Notes: generated from the letters alone by a model not told the origin. Counted from the stretch's first letter, positions 10,377-18,750 are shown. The stretch: DNA of 64,000 nucleotides from Roseateles_B flavus (GCF_039872765.1 NZ_JBDPZC010000009.1:62001-126000); one strand, 5' to 3'. Program-made: numbers and translations.

Positions 10377-11085
10377 GCCCAAGATTCTGCCCCAGCGTCG
10401 CCAGGGCCTGTGGCGCCAGCAGCTCGATGCCGCCATAGCGCAGCGCGATATGCCCCTGCGCCTCCAGGGACTTCAGCGCCTTGTTCACGGTCTGCCGGCT
10501 CACGCCCATCATCAGGGCCAGCTGCTCCTGGGGGAGGCGCAGCCGGCGCGGCGTCGACGCATCCTGTGGGGTCAGGTCTTGCTCGCCATAGCCCTGAGCC
10601 ACCTGCAGCAGGCGCTTGGCGAGCCGTGCCTCCAGGGGCTGCCGGGCGATGTCCTCCAGCACCTCGAAGCTCTGGCGCAGCTTGGCGCAGGCCAGGCGGG
10701 CGACGCTGCGCCAGTGCCGCGGATGCTGGTCCAGCCAGGCCACCAGGGCCGCCTCGGGCACCAGCCAGAGCCGGCTCGTGCCGTCACTGCGCACATCGTG
10801 GGTGCGGGGCTGGCCGTCCAGCAGGGAGATCTCGCCGAACCAGTGACCGGCCTCCAGCCAGGCCAGCAGGCTCTGTGTGCCGTCCGGCTGCAGCCGCCCC
10901 ACATGCAGAGCGCCGGCGAGCACGCAGCACAGGCCGGCCGAGCGCTGGCCCTGGTGGAACAGCAGCTCACCGTCCACCAGGCTCAGGCCGTGACCCAGCG
11001 CGCACAGGGCGGCCTGCAGCTCGGGCTCGCAGCTGGCGAACCAGCGGCTGCGGGCCAGGGCCTGGTATTCGTCATCCGGGACCAT
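10369..11085 (-). CDS. Crp/Fnr-family transcriptional regulator
   Basis: A 238-residue regulator. Residues of about 15-135 form a cyclic-nucleotide-binding-like beta roll (GELLFHQGQRSAGLCCVLAG; HWFGEISLLDG), then a dimer helix, then a helix-turn-helix with LPQEQLALMMGVSRQTVNKALKSL near residues 190-210. There is no Cys cluster for an Fe-S centre, so it is not a canonical Fnr, and the full cAMP pocket signature is not obvious. It heads the moaE-crcB operon. A TGTC-N8-GACA palindrome upstream has the half-site spacing of this family and may be its own operator. Confidence 0.92.
   Translation of the reverse strand: MVPDDEYQALARSRWFASCEPELQAALCALGHGLSLVDGELLFHQGQRSAGLCCVLAGALHVGRLQPDGTQSLLAWLEAGHWFGEISLLDGQPRTHDVRSDGTSRLWLVPEAALVAWLDQHPRHWRSVARLACAKLRQSFEVLEDIARQPLEARLAKRLLQVAQGYGEQDLTPQDASTPRRLRLPQEQLALMMGVSRQTVNKALKSLEAQGHIALRYGGIELLAPQALATLGQNLGHD
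10568..10582 (-). repeat. coding copy of dispersed 15-mer GCAAGACCTGACCCC
   Basis: An exact minus-strand match to the intergenic copy at 21755-21769, here inside the Crp/Fnr reading frame where it encodes part of EQDLTP. It may be coincidental coding sequence. Confidence 0.4.
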
Positions 11086-11103
11086 GGGTTTGGGAGGGGC
11101 TCA

Positions 11104-11123
11104 ACTGTCGAATCTTTGACAGT
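11104..11123. promoter_or_regulatory. palindromic operator candidate in the divergent Crp/Fnr - DUF962 promoter region
   Basis: ACTGTC and GACAGT are separated by 8 nt. The TGTC-N8-GACA layout equals the half-site spacing of Crp/Fnr sites (TGTG-N8-CACA). It lies 19 nt upstream of the Crp/Fnr start and overlaps a TTGACA hexamer (11116-11121) that could serve the plus-strand gene. Confidence 0.5.
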
Positions 11124-11180
11124 GCGAATGCTCGCCGCTGCCTAAGCTGATGGATATCAAGACAAACGTGGAGACCCGCC

Positions 11181-11726
11181 ATGGCCAGCCCCTTCCGTCC
11201 TGCCCTGGACCTGATGGCCCAGTACGCCGCCTACCACCGCGACCGCCGCAACATTGCCACGCACTTCGTGGGCATCCCGCTGATCGTGTTCGCCATCGGT
11301 GTGCTGCTGGCGCGCATCCCGCTGGAGGTGGCGGGTCTGCAGGCCAATGCCGCCTGGCTGCTGTGCGCCGTCAGCGCGCTGTGGTACCTCAGCCGCGGCG
11401 CCCTGGTGCTGGGCCTGGCCACCGTGGCCGTGAACGCCCTGCTGATGGCCCTGGCCACGCCCTTCGCGCAAGGGTCGGCGGCCGCCTGGCTGACGGTGGG
11501 CGTGGGCAGCTTCGTGGTGGGCTGGATCATCCAGTTCGTCGGCCACTACTACGAGGGCCGCAAGCCCGCCTTCGTGGACGATCTGGTGGGCCTGCTGGTC
11601 GGGCCCATGTTCGTGGTGGGCGAGGGGCTGTTCGCGCTGGGCTGGGGCAAGGACATGCTGGCCGCCATCGAGGCCCGCGTGGGCCCGACGCATGTGCGTG
11701 ACCTCAAGGCCACGCAGCAGGGCTGA
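11181..11726 (+). CDS. Mpo1-like (DUF962) membrane protein
   Basis: A 181-residue protein with about four hydrophobic helices. Family blocks are YAAYHRDRRNIATHFVGIPL near residues 15-34 and IIQFVGHYYEGRKPAFVDD near 115-135, both carrying the conserved histidines. The yeast homologue Mpo1 is an iron-dependent dioxygenase of 2-hydroxy fatty acid breakdown; whether bacterial members do the same is not established. GGAGA lies 6 nt before the ATG. It is divergent from the Crp/Fnr gene and convergent with the nitroreductase gene, only 3 nt apart. Confidence 0.9.
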   Translation: MASPFRPALDLMAQYAAYHRDRRNIATHFVGIPLIVFAIGVLLARIPLEVAGLQANAAWLLCAVSALWYLSRGALVLGLATVAVNALLMALATPFAQGSAAAWLTVGVGSFVVGWIIQFVGHYYEGRKPAFVDDLVGLLVGPMFVVGEGLFALGWGKDMLAAIEARVGPTHVRDLKATQQG

Positions 11727-11729
11727 GCC

Positions 11730-12311
11730 TCAAGGCTTCTTCGGCCAGCGCTGCAGCACCGCGCCGGCCTCGGGCTTGCGCGAGGCGCGGCCGGCCTTGA
11801 GCGGCGTGCCCAGGGCGATCCACCCCAGCAGGGTCTCGCCGGGCTCGCAGAAGGCGGCCACGATGTCGGCATCCCGCACCTTGGCGCCGGACAGCATCTT
11901 GGCGCCATAGCCCAGCAGATGCGCCGCGTTGAGGAAATTGGCCAGGGCGCCACCCACGCAGGCCCATTGCTCATGGGCAGGAACTTGCGGGTGGCCCATG
12001 TCGATGCGGGCCACCAGGGCCACCGTCACGGGCGGGCGCAGGGCGCGTTCGGCGTCGAGGGACGCGCCGGCCTCGTCCTTGCCCGCACGCCGCGCGGCCG
12101 CGGCGAACAGGTCGGCCATGCGCTGGCGGGCCTCGCCGCCCACCCACTTGAAGCAGAAGGGCACCAGCTCGCCGTGGTCCGGCCCGCGCAGCGCGGCGGC
12201 CACCATCTGCTGCAGCTGCGCCTCGTCCGGTCCCGGCTCGGCCAGGTGCTTGGGGCCGACGGAATGGCGCTCCAGCAGGGCCTGGAGCAGCTCGGGTCCC
12301 GGCATGCTCAT
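11730..12311 (-). CDS. YdjA-like nitroreductase-family protein
   Basis: A 193-residue FMN-binding flavoenzyme candidate. The N-terminal helix LLQALLERHSV, the ALRGPDHGELVPFCF block and the C-terminal ETLLGWIALGTP region match the short nitroreductases related to E. coli YdjA. These use NAD(P)H to reduce nitro or other electron acceptors; the physiological substrate is unknown. Two ATGs (MSMPG) two codons apart could start it. It follows mrp with no more than a few bases between stop and start, so it is likely co-transcribed. Confidence 0.88.
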   Translation of the reverse strand: MSMPGPELLQALLERHSVGPKHLAEPGPDEAQLQQMVAAALRGPDHGELVPFCFKWVGGEARQRMADLFAAAARRAGKDEAGASLDAERALRPPVTVALVARIDMGHPQVPAHEQWACVGGALANFLNAAHLLGYGAKMLSGAKVRDADIVAAFCEPGETLLGWIALGTPLKAGRASRKPEAGAVLQRWPKKP

Positions 12312-12315
12312 GGGC

Positions 12316-13410
12316 TCAGCTGTTCTTGGAGATGGTGATGGTGGGGAACTTGGACGAGTAGTCCCGGGCCTGCCCCGCGATGCGCGCCGCCACCTTGCGG
12401 GCGATGTCGCGGTAGCGCTGCGCAATCTCGCCCTCGGGCTCGGCCACCACGCTGGGCCGGCCGGCATCGGCCTGCTCGCGGATGGACAGCGCCAGCGGCA
12501 GCCCGCCCAGGTAGGCCAGGCCGTACTGCGCGGCCATCTTCTGGCCACCCTCGGCGCCGAAGATGTGCTCGGCATGGCCGCAGTTCGTGCAGATGTGCAC
12601 CGCCATGTTCTCGACCAGGCCCAGGATGGGCACGCCCACCTTCTCGAACATCTTGAGGCCCTTCTTGGCGTCGATCAGGGCGATGTCCTGGGGCGTGGTC
12701 ACGATGACCGCCCCCGTCACCGGCACGCGCTGGGACAGGGTCAGCTGGATGTCGCCGGTGCCCGGCGGCATGTCGATGATGAGGTAGTCCAGGTCCTGCC
12801 AGTGCGTCTGGCGCAGCAGCTGGTCCAGGGCCTGGGTGGCCATGGGGCCGCGCCAGACCATGGCCTGGTCCTCGGCCACCAGGAAGCCGATGGACATCAG
12901 CTGGATGCCATGGGCCAGGATGGGCTCCATGGTCTTGCCGTCCTTCGACTCCGGCTGGCCGCTGGCGCCCATCATCAGGGGCAGGCTGGGGCCGTAGATA
13001 TCGGCGTCCAGCAGGCCCACGCGGGCGCCTTCGGCCGCCAGGGCCAGGGCCAGGTTGGCGGCGGTGGTGCTCTTGCCCACGCCGCCCTTGCCGGAGGCCA
13101 CGGCCACGATGTTCTTGACGCCGGGCAGCAGCTGCACGCCGCGCTGCACGGCATGGGCCAGCACGCGGGTGCTGATGCGGATGTCCACGCGCGCAATGCC
13201 CGGCACGGTGCGGGCCGCGGCGGCGAGCGATTCGCGCAGGGCGCCATGCAGGCCGGCGGCCGGGTAGCCCATCTCCAGCTCGAAGCTCAGGGCCTCGCCC
13301 TCGATGCGCAGCTGCTTGATCTGCTTGCTGCTGACGAAATCCTGCTGGGTCACAGGATCGACGACGCGCTGCAGGGCCTGCAGCACCAGGGCTTCTTGAT
13401 TCATGCTCAT
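12316..13410 (-). CDS. apbC: iron-sulfur cluster carrier ATPase Mrp/ApbC
   Basis: A P-loop NTPase that binds and hands over Fe-S clusters. The 364-residue product has an N-terminal MIP18/DUF59-type domain (about 5-85), the deviant Walker A ASGKGGVGKSTTAANLAL, a switch DADIYGPSLPLMMG, Walker B YLIIDMPPGTGD, and the CTNCGH Cys pair that bridges the cluster in the dimer. The start MSMNQEA at 13410 is chosen because GAGAG lies 6 nt upstream. In many relatives mrp sits beside metG; here the two are over 30 kb apart. Confidence 0.95.
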   Translation of the reverse strand: MSMNQEALVLQALQRVVDPVTQQDFVSSKQIKQLRIEGEALSFELEMGYPAAGLHGALRESLAAAARTVPGIARVDIRISTRVLAHAVQRGVQLLPGVKNIVAVASGKGGVGKSTTAANLALALAAEGARVGLLDADIYGPSLPLMMGASGQPESKDGKTMEPILAHGIQLMSIGFLVAEDQAMVWRGPMATQALDQLLRQTHWQDLDYLIIDMPPGTGDIQLTLSQRVPVTGAVIVTTPQDIALIDAKKGLKMFEKVGVPILGLVENMAVHICTNCGHAEHIFGAEGGQKMAAQYGLAYLGGLPLALSIREQADAGRPSVVAEPEGEIAQRYRDIARKVAARIAGQARDYSSKFPTITISKNS

Positions 13411-13505
13411 GGGGATCTCTCGCAAGCCGCGCAGTCTAGCCCAGGGGCCCTTGCCGCCCGCTCATAGGCCCGCGCCAAGCAGGGTCGGGTGGACGGCTCA
13501 ACGGT

Positions 13506-14120
13506 TCAGCGGCTGGCCCGCGCCAGCGCCAGCCCGAAGCCGATGAAGACCAGGCCGCTGCCGCGCTGGAACCAGCGCCGGCCGCGGGCCGAGCCCAGGA
13601 ACTGCCGCACCGACTGCGCACCCCAGGCATAGAGGCTGTGGATGAGCAGCACCAGGCCCGCATAGCTGAGCACCAGCAGCAGCAGCTGCGGCGCTGCGCC
13701 ATGGGCCGGGTCCACGAACTGCGGCAGGATGGACAGGAAGAAGACGATGGCCTTGGGATTGGTGAATTGCAGCATCAGGCCTTCGAGGAAGCGCCGGCGC
13801 GGGCTCAGCACCGGCGCCTGGGCTGCCTCTGCCCAGTCCTGGGACGGCGCCCGCCAGAGCTTGATCCCCAGCCACACCAGATAGGCCGCGCCCAGCAGCT
13901 TGATCACGGTGAAGGCCAGGGCCGACTGCGCCAGCAGCAGTCCCAGGCTGGTGGCCGAGATGCCCGCCACCACCGCCGCCCCCGCTGCCACGCCGGCGAT
14001 GCCCGGCAGGCTGCCGCGCCAGCCCAGGCGCAGGGCGTTGTTGAGCGAGAGCATCACGCCGGGCCCGGGGCTGGCCACCGTGGCGGCGGCCACCAGCAGG
14101 AAGAGGAGGTACAGCTTCAT
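13506..14120 (-). CDS. LysE/RhtB-family amino acid exporter
   Basis: A 204-residue inner-membrane protein with about six helices. The N-terminal ASPGPGVMLSLNNALRLGWRG and the TNPKAIVFFLSILPQFV block are the family signatures. Members export lysine, threonine, homoserine or leucine analogues; the substrate cannot be assigned from sequence. The gene stands alone between mrp and the membrane glycosyltransferase on the same strand, with about 95 nt to mrp and 19 nt to its upstream neighbour's stop. Confidence 0.92.
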   Translation of the reverse strand: MKLYLLFLLVAAATVASPGPGVMLSLNNALRLGWRGSLPGIAGVAAGAAVVAGISATSLGLLLAQSALAFTVIKLLGAAYLVWLGIKLWRAPSQDWAEAAQAPVLSPRRRFLEGLMLQFTNPKAIVFFLSILPQFVDPAHGAAPQLLLLVLSYAGLVLLIHSLYAWGAQSVRQFLGSARGRRWFQRGSGLVFIGFGLALARASR

Positions 14121-14139
14121 GCCGCCATGCTAGCGGCTG

Positions 14140-15780
14140 TCAGTTCACCGGACAGAGGCCCGACTTCTCCGGCGCCACGATGGACCACTCCACCTGCAGG
14201 TGCGGCCCGGTGCCGCGCCGCGTCCAGGGCAGGTCGATGCGGCCCTGGGCGTAGGCCTGCTCGCGCAGGGCGTTCACGGCAGTGGGCAGCTGGCCCAGGT
14301 CACGCACGTCGATGACCAGCATGGCGCCGCATTGGCGGACCATCTCGGGCTTGACCCAGGGCGACTTCTGCGGGTCGGCATCCAGGAAGACCAGCGGGTG
14401 CGTGGGCGCATGCACCGAGACATTGCCCGCCAGCCAGGTCTCGCCGACGAGGATATGCAGGGGCCCCGGCTGGTGCCGGCGCCAGACCGCGTCCACCTGG
14501 GCGGCGAGTTTCTGCGCCGGGAAGTTGGCGCGGGCCGGGCGGTCCTTGAGGTCCACCAGCCAGCCATTGGCCAGGGCCTGGCTCAGGGCCATCAGCAGCT
14601 CGAAACCCATGGCAATGATGAGCGCCGTGCGCACCATGCGGTTGGGTTCGTAGGCCGGGACAAAACGCATCAGCCACAGGCCCAGCACCACGAAGAAGGT
14701 GGCAGCCCAGGCCGAGCCCAGCTTCACGCCGGCCACGCCCAGCAGGGAGGTCAGCAGCACCGGGCCCAGCGCCATGAAGCTGATGAAGCGCAGCTCCGGC
14801 CGCTCAGGCACCTGGACGCCCGGCCAGCGGGCGTGCGGGCGCAGCAGCCAGGCCAGCAGGCCCGTGGCCAGCAGCAGAGGCAGCGCGCGGCCGAACTGGA
14901 TCACGACGAAATTCAGCAGCCGGCCCCAGTGGCCCAGCTGCGAGGCATCGTTCTCGCCATTGACGGCCTTGCTGACGTAGCCGAGAGTGGGCGCGCCTTC
15001 GCGCAGCAGCCACTGCACGTGCGGCGCAAAGAGCACGGCCGCCACCAGCAGGGCAAGACCTGCCCCCAGCCAGGGGCGCAGGCGGCGCATGCGCAGGTCC
15101 TGGATCATCCAAAGGCCCAGCACGGCCAACCAGATCAGGGCGCTGTACTTGGTCAGCATGCAGAAGGCCGCGGCCAGGCCGGCCAGCAGCCAGCGCCACC
15201 AGCCGCCCTCCCGCACCGCCAGCAGGCCGGTCCACAGCAGCAGGGCCACGGGCATCAGCTGCACCGTGTTGTGGTTGGCCATGATGCCGTGGATGCCGTG
15301 GTAGATCAGCAGGCTGCTCAGCAGCACCGCGCAGAGCGCGCGCGCCGGCGACATCACCAGCAGGCCGATGCGCCAGACCATGTAGAGCATCAGCACCACG
15401 CTCAGCTGCGCGGCGAAGAAGGTCACCCAGATCTGCTTGCCCAGCAGCGTGGTCCAGAAGCTGAGCCACCAGGTGGGGAACGGCGGGTGCTTGTAGTAGC
15501 CCCACTGCAGGGACTGCTGCCAGACCAGCTGCTCGATGTTGTCCCAGGGCGGGGCGCGGTGGGTCAGCGCGGAGCTGACGACCCACAGCAGGGCATGGAA
15601 GACGAGGAAGGCGAGGAGCAGGCGGCCGGCATCGCGGCGGCTCTGCATGTCCAGGGTCCAGGGCCCCAGGCGCAGGCCGACGCCGCGCGGCTGCGCGCCC
15701 AGGCTGATCGTGTCCTTGCTGCTGTCCATGGCCCTGCTGCTCTCGCGATCGCTGCTGCGACCGGAAATGGGCGCATGCAA
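14140..15780 (-). CDS. GT39-like membrane glycosyltransferase
   Basis: A protein of up to 546 residues with 10-12 predicted helices after a 55-residue cytoplasmic N terminus. An alternative start (MDSSKDTI) at 15729 would shorten it by 17. The first loop after helix 1 holds PPWDNIEQLVWQQSLQWGYYKHPPF, with the acidic residue and the YYKHPP motif typical of the PMT/ArnT clan that uses polyprenyl-phosphate sugars. The C-terminal part (about 420-546) is a periplasmic domain. It resembles the family-39 glycosyltransferases. Donor and acceptor are unknown, and no lipid A or O-antigen genes are adjacent. Confidence 0.82.
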   Translation of the reverse strand: MHAPISGRSSDRESSRAMDSSKDTISLGAQPRGVGLRLGPWTLDMQSRRDAGRLLLAFLVFHALLWVVSSALTHRAPPWDNIEQLVWQQSLQWGYYKHPPFPTWWLSFWTTLLGKQIWVTFFAAQLSVVLMLYMVWRIGLLVMSPARALCAVLLSSLLIYHGIHGIMANHNTVQLMPVALLLWTGLLAVREGGWWRWLLAGLAAAFCMLTKYSALIWLAVLGLWMIQDLRMRRLRPWLGAGLALLVAAVLFAPHVQWLLREGAPTLGYVSKAVNGENDASQLGHWGRLLNFVVIQFGRALPLLLATGLLAWLLRPHARWPGVQVPERPELRFISFMALGPVLLTSLLGVAGVKLGSAWAATFFVVLGLWLMRFVPAYEPNRMVRTALIIAMGFELLMALSQALANGWLVDLKDRPARANFPAQKLAAQVDAVWRRHQPGPLHILVGETWLAGNVSVHAPTHPLVFLDADPQKSPWVKPEMVRQCGAMLVIDVRDLGQLPTAVNALREQAYAQGRIDLPWTRRGTGPHLQVEWSIVAPEKSGLCPVN

Positions 15781-15918
15781 AGGCCTGGATGATACTGAAA
15801 CAAAACTTCACAACCGCAGCGCGTGCGGGGGGGCGGGCCCTGGGATGCGCACAAGCGTGCAAAGCGGCACGGGCGCCGCACAGGGAGGTGCTCGCAGCGG
15901 GCGGCCCGGAAAAACAAA

Positions 15919-15946
15919 AAGGGACTCGTCTTTCAACGAGTCCCTT
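15919..15946 (-). terminator. Rho-independent terminator of the tRNA-Lys operon
   Basis: AAGGGACTCGT pairs with ACGAGTCCCTT around a 6-nt loop. Read on the minus strand, a TTTTTGTTTT tract follows the stem, 7 nt beyond the last tRNA CCA end. Confidence 0.88.
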
Positions 15947-15952
15947 CTGTTT

Positions 15953-16028
15953 TGGTGGGCCCTGTAGGATTCGAACCTACGACCAACGGATTAAGAGTCC
16001 GCTGCTCTACCAACTGAGCTAAGAGCCC
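15953..16028 (-). tRNA. tRNA-Lys (anticodon CTT), copy 2
   Basis: A 76-nt cloverleaf with encoded CCA. The acceptor is GGGCTCT / AGGGCCC, the D arm AGCTCAGTTGGTAGAGC, the anticodon loop CTCTTAA (anticodon CTT), and the T arm has GGTTCGAATCC. It is identical over its full length to the copy at 16068-16143. Confidence 0.97.
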
Positions 16029-16067
16029 AATCCCTTATCGCCTTCGATCACGCCTGCCAAGAAAACT

Positions 16068-16143
16068 TGGTGGGCCCTGTAGGATTCGAACCTACGACCA
16101 ACGGATTAAGAGTCCGCTGCTCTACCAACTGAGCTAAGAGCCC
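16068..16143 (-). tRNA. tRNA-Lys (anticodon CTT), copy 1
   Basis: The same 76-nt sequence as the neighbouring copy, including the encoded CCA, with 39 nt between the two. The exact duplication suggests recent gene conversion or tandem duplication to raise dosage for the AAG codons that dominate in this high-GC genome. Confidence 0.97.
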
Positions 16144-16164
16144 GTGATCGAAACCGACCGAAAC

Positions 16165-16240
16165 TGGTGGGTTGTGCAGGATTCGAACCTGCGACCAACG
16201 GATTAAAAGTCCGCTGCTCTACCGACTGAGCTAACAACCC
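16165..16240 (-). tRNA. tRNA-Lys (anticodon TTT)
   Basis: A 76-nt cloverleaf with encoded CCA. The acceptor is GGGTTGT / ACAACCC and the anticodon loop CTTTTAA (anticodon TTT). It is first in the three-tRNA operon and shares the D and anticodon arms with the CTT copies. Confidence 0.97.
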
Positions 16241-16325
16241 GAGCCTTGTTGAGCTACGGCTGCCTTGGCATCCAGCCTTCTTGAGCTTTTTGCCTTGACT
16301 GCTGCACTCATCAGCAGAGCCTCAG

Positions 16326-16355
16326 ATTATAGAAGCAGTTTTTCAGTCAGTGCAA
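16326..16355 (-). promoter_or_regulatory. promoter of the tRNA-Lys operon
   Basis: On the minus strand, a perfect TATAAT -10 (16331-16326) is preceded at 18 nt by TTGCAC (16355-16350), a partial -35. It overlaps the last codons of tcdA and lies 86 nt upstream of the first tRNA. Confidence 0.6.
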
Positions 16356-17146
16356 GCGGTTTGCAAAAATTCTTTCACCAGTTCGGCCGCGGCCGTCATG
16401 CCGAAGGCCGCGGTGACCATCACGCTGGAGCCGTAGCCCGCGCAGTTGAGACTCCCATCCACCTGACCGTCCACCGAGCAGGCCGCCTCGGGCCGCTGCA
16501 CGGCCTCGCGCGAGAACACGCAGCGCACGCCCATCTTGCCCTGGCGCGCCAGGCCGTGCTCCTTGCGCAGGCGCTGACGCAGGCTGGCCAGCAGCGGGTC
16601 GTGGGTGGTGAGGGCCAGGTCTTGCACCTCCAGCAGATGCGAGGCCCGCTTGCCGCCGGCCGCGCCGACGGTCACGAAGCAATGCCCCGTCTGCCGCGCC
16701 CAGGCGGCCAGCGCGGCCTTGGCGCGGACCTGATCGCAGGCGTCGATCAGGCCGTCGATGGCCCGGCCCTGCAGCAGGTCCGGCCAGTTGCCGGGCTCGA
16801 CGAATTCCTCGATGCCGTGGACCCGGCAGTCGGGGTGGATGTCGCGGATGCGCTCGCGCAGGGCGTCGATCTTGGCCATGCCCAGCGTGCTGCCCAAAGC
16901 CTGGATCTGGCGGTTGATGTTGGACTCGGCCACCTGGTCCAGGTCGATCAGCACCAGTTCGGCCACGCCGCTGCGCGCCAGCGCCTCGACCGCCCAGGAG
17001 CCCACGCCGCCCACGCCCACCACGGCGAAGCGCGCGCCGCGCAGGCGCAGGTAGTCGCGCTCGCCATAGAGGCGTCGCAGGCCGCCGAAGCGGCGTTCGC
17101 TGTCATGGTCGGGGGCGCTGGGAGGGGGCGGGGTCATGTCGCTCAT
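16343..17146 (-). CDS. tcdA: tRNA threonylcarbamoyladenosine dehydratase
   Basis: An E1-like ATPase that dehydrates and cyclises t6A37 to ct6A on ANN-decoding tRNAs. The 267-residue product shows the nucleotide-binding motif VVGVGGVGSWAVEALARSG (about 41-59), LIDLDQVAESNINRQ with the Arg finger region, IDACDQVRAK, and the late GSVMVTAAFG-like segment. Its 3' end overlaps the promoter for the tRNA-Lys genes, whose products carry the modification this enzyme makes. That placement is striking but may be chance. Confidence 0.95.
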   Translation of the reverse strand: MSDMTPPPPSAPDHDSERRFGGLRRLYGERDYLRLRGARFAVVGVGGVGSWAVEALARSGVAELVLIDLDQVAESNINRQIQALGSTLGMAKIDALRERIRDIHPDCRVHGIEEFVEPGNWPDLLQGRAIDGLIDACDQVRAKAALAAWARQTGHCFVTVGAAGGKRASHLLEVQDLALTTHDPLLASLRQRLRKEHGLARQGKMGVRCVFSREAVQRPEAACSVDGQVDGSLNCAGYGSSVMVTAAFGMTAAAELVKEFLQTACTD

Positions 17147-17167
17147 GGTGGCACATCAGAAATGCAA

Positions 17168-17198
17168 AACCCCGCCGGCGACGGATCCGGGCGGGGTT
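17168..17198 (-). terminator. terminator of the tolB-pal-cpoB group
   Basis: AACCCCGCC pairs with GGCGGGGTT across 13 nt, followed on the minus strand by TTTTGCATTT. It lies about 45 nt past cpoB and just upstream of tcdA. Confidence 0.75.
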
Positions 17199-17208
17199 CG
17201 AAGGGTCG

Positions 17209-17223
17209 GGGGGCAGGTCTTGC
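17209..17223 (-). repeat. intergenic variant of dispersed 15-mer (GCAAGACCTGCCCCC)
   Basis: It matches the copy at 21755 at 14 of 15 positions on the minus strand. It lies between cpoB and its terminator. Confidence 0.5.
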
Positions 17224-17240
17224 CTCGGTCCGGCTCCGGC

Positions 17241-18029
17241 TTACTTGAGGGCCTTGAGCCGCTCCTTGGCGGCCTGCGCGGCCTCGGTGCCGGGGTAGGC
17301 CTTGACCAGGTCCTCCAGGCTGCGCTTGGCGGCCTTCAGGTCCTTGAGCTCGATCTGGCAGTTGGCCAGGGCCAGCAGGGCCTCGGCCGCGCGCGGGTGC
17401 TCGGGATTGGCCACGATCAGCGACTTGAAGCTGGCGATGGCGTCCTTGTAGTCGCGCTTGCCGTACTGGGCGTTGCCCAGCCAGAAGCGGGCGGAGTCGG
17501 CATAGCCGCTGCCGGGATAGCGCTTCAGGAAGGCGTTGAAGCCGCCCACGGCCTCGGCGAAGTCGCCCTTGCGCACGGCGCCGATGGCGGCCTCGTACTG
17601 GCGGCGTTCCTCGGGCTCGACGTTGAACTCCTTGCCGTCCAGGCTGACCTTCTGAGGCTCCAGGGGCTTGAGGCGGGAGTCCAGGTTCTGGGCCTGGTCG
17701 CTGACACGGCGCTGGGTCTCGGCCAGGTCGCGTGCCAGCTGCTCGTTCTGCCCGCGCAGCTTCGCGATCTCGGCGCGCAGGGCTTCAATCTGTGCGCTCA
17801 GGTCCAGCAGGCTGCGGCTCTGGGCCGACTGCTGGTCCTGCGCTTGCGTGGCCAGCTGCTCCAGGCGGGAACGCTGGGCGTCCTCCACCTGCTGCAGCTT
17901 GGCCCGCAGGTCCAGGATGGCCTTGCGGGCCTCGTCATCCTCGAACAGGCCGGCACGGGCCGGTTGGCTCAGGGCCAGGGTCGCGACGACCAGGGCCAGG
18001 GCACTCAGACGGGGTCGCAAGGCCGGCAT
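17241..18029 (-). CDS. cpoB: cell division coordinator CpoB (YbgF)
   Basis: A periplasmic protein that couples PBP1b activity with Tol-Pal constriction. The 262-residue product has a signal peptide (cleavage likely after ARA near residue 26), an N-terminal coiled coil (about 32-115, rich in Q/L/E/R) that trimerises in the family, and three TPR-like repeats (about 140-262: YEAAIGAVRKGDFAEAVGGFNAFLKRYPGSGYADSA read as the first). It starts one base after the pal stop. The order tolB-pal-cpoB is the conserved distal half of the tol-pal cluster. Confidence 0.95.
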   Translation of the reverse strand: MPALRPRLSALALVVATLALSQPARAGLFEDDEARKAILDLRAKLQQVEDAQRSRLEQLATQAQDQQSAQSRSLLDLSAQIEALRAEIAKLRGQNEQLARDLAETQRRVSDQAQNLDSRLKPLEPQKVSLDGKEFNVEPEERRQYEAAIGAVRKGDFAEAVGGFNAFLKRYPGSGYADSARFWLGNAQYGKRDYKDAIASFKSLIVANPEHPRAAEALLALANCQIELKDLKAAKRSLEDLVKAYPGTEAAQAAKERLKALK

Positions 18030-18030
18030 C

Positions 18031-18558
18031 TCACTTGTCCTTCAGTTCGACGCGACGGTTCTTGGACCAGGCTTCCTCGTTGTGGCCTTCCACAGCGGGA
18101 CGCTCCTTGCCGAAGCTCACCGGCTCGACCTGCGCGCTGCCGGCGCCCAGCAGGCTCATGGACTGAGCCACGGCCTCGGCACGCTTCTGGCCCAGGGCCA
18201 GGTTGTATTCGCGGCCGCCGCGCTCGTCAGCGTGGCCTTCCAGGCTCATCTTGACCTTGCCGTTGTTCTTCAGGCGCTTGGCGTGGGCTTCGATCAGGGG
18301 GGTGTAGTCGCTCTTGACGACGAAGCTGTCGAAGTCGAAGTAGACGGTGCGGCCCTTGGCGTTGGCGGCGTTCAGCAGCTCGGTGTCCAGATCCACGGTC
18401 TTGACCGGGGTCACGGGCGGCGGGGTTTCCTTCTGGACGACGGGCGGCTGGGCGGGCGGGGTCGCCACCGGTGCCGGCTCTTCCAGCTTGGTCGACGAGC
18501 AGGCGGCCAGACCGGCAGCCATGAGCACCACCAGTGCCAACTTTTGCATTTGCATCAT
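18031..18558 (-). CDS. pal: peptidoglycan-associated lipoprotein Pal
   Basis: An outer-membrane lipoprotein of 175 residues. Signal peptide and lipobox LAAC place the lipidated Cys at residue 20. A Pro-rich linker (about 28-52) leads to an OmpA-like domain with VYFDFDSFVV (about 72-81) and the meso-DAP binding stretch LEGHADERGGREYNLALG (about 106-123). AAGGAGAG precedes two adjacent ATGs. The gap to tolB upstream is 232 nt, much wider than usual, so pal may have its own promoter. Confidence 0.97.
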   Translation of the reverse strand: MMQMQKLALVVLMAAGLAACSSTKLEEPAPVATPPAQPPVVQKETPPPVTPVKTVDLDTELLNAANAKGRTVYFDFDSFVVKSDYTPLIEAHAKRLKNNGKVKMSLEGHADERGGREYNLALGQKRAEAVAQSMSLLGAGSAQVEPVSFGKERPAVEGHNEEAWSKNRRVELKDK

Positions 18559-18750
18559 TTCTCTCCTTGGATCCTCAATGTCCGTACGTTAGGTCCGAAT
18601 GCGGTTTGGTCTGAAAGCATGCGGCAGGCCGACTCACCCGGCTCGGCCGGTATTTTGGCTCAAGTTCGGCATGACTTCGGGCACTGGCATGGTTCGAATG
18701 GAACCAAATGCTGTCAGCAGGGCATGAATGGCGGTTTTTCACCTGGCCAG

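Noticed and set aside
14140..15780. Naming the GT39-like protein ArnT
   Set aside because: It shares the clan layout but no arn operon or lipid A modification genes are nearby, and the C-terminal domain was not recognised as ArnT-specific.
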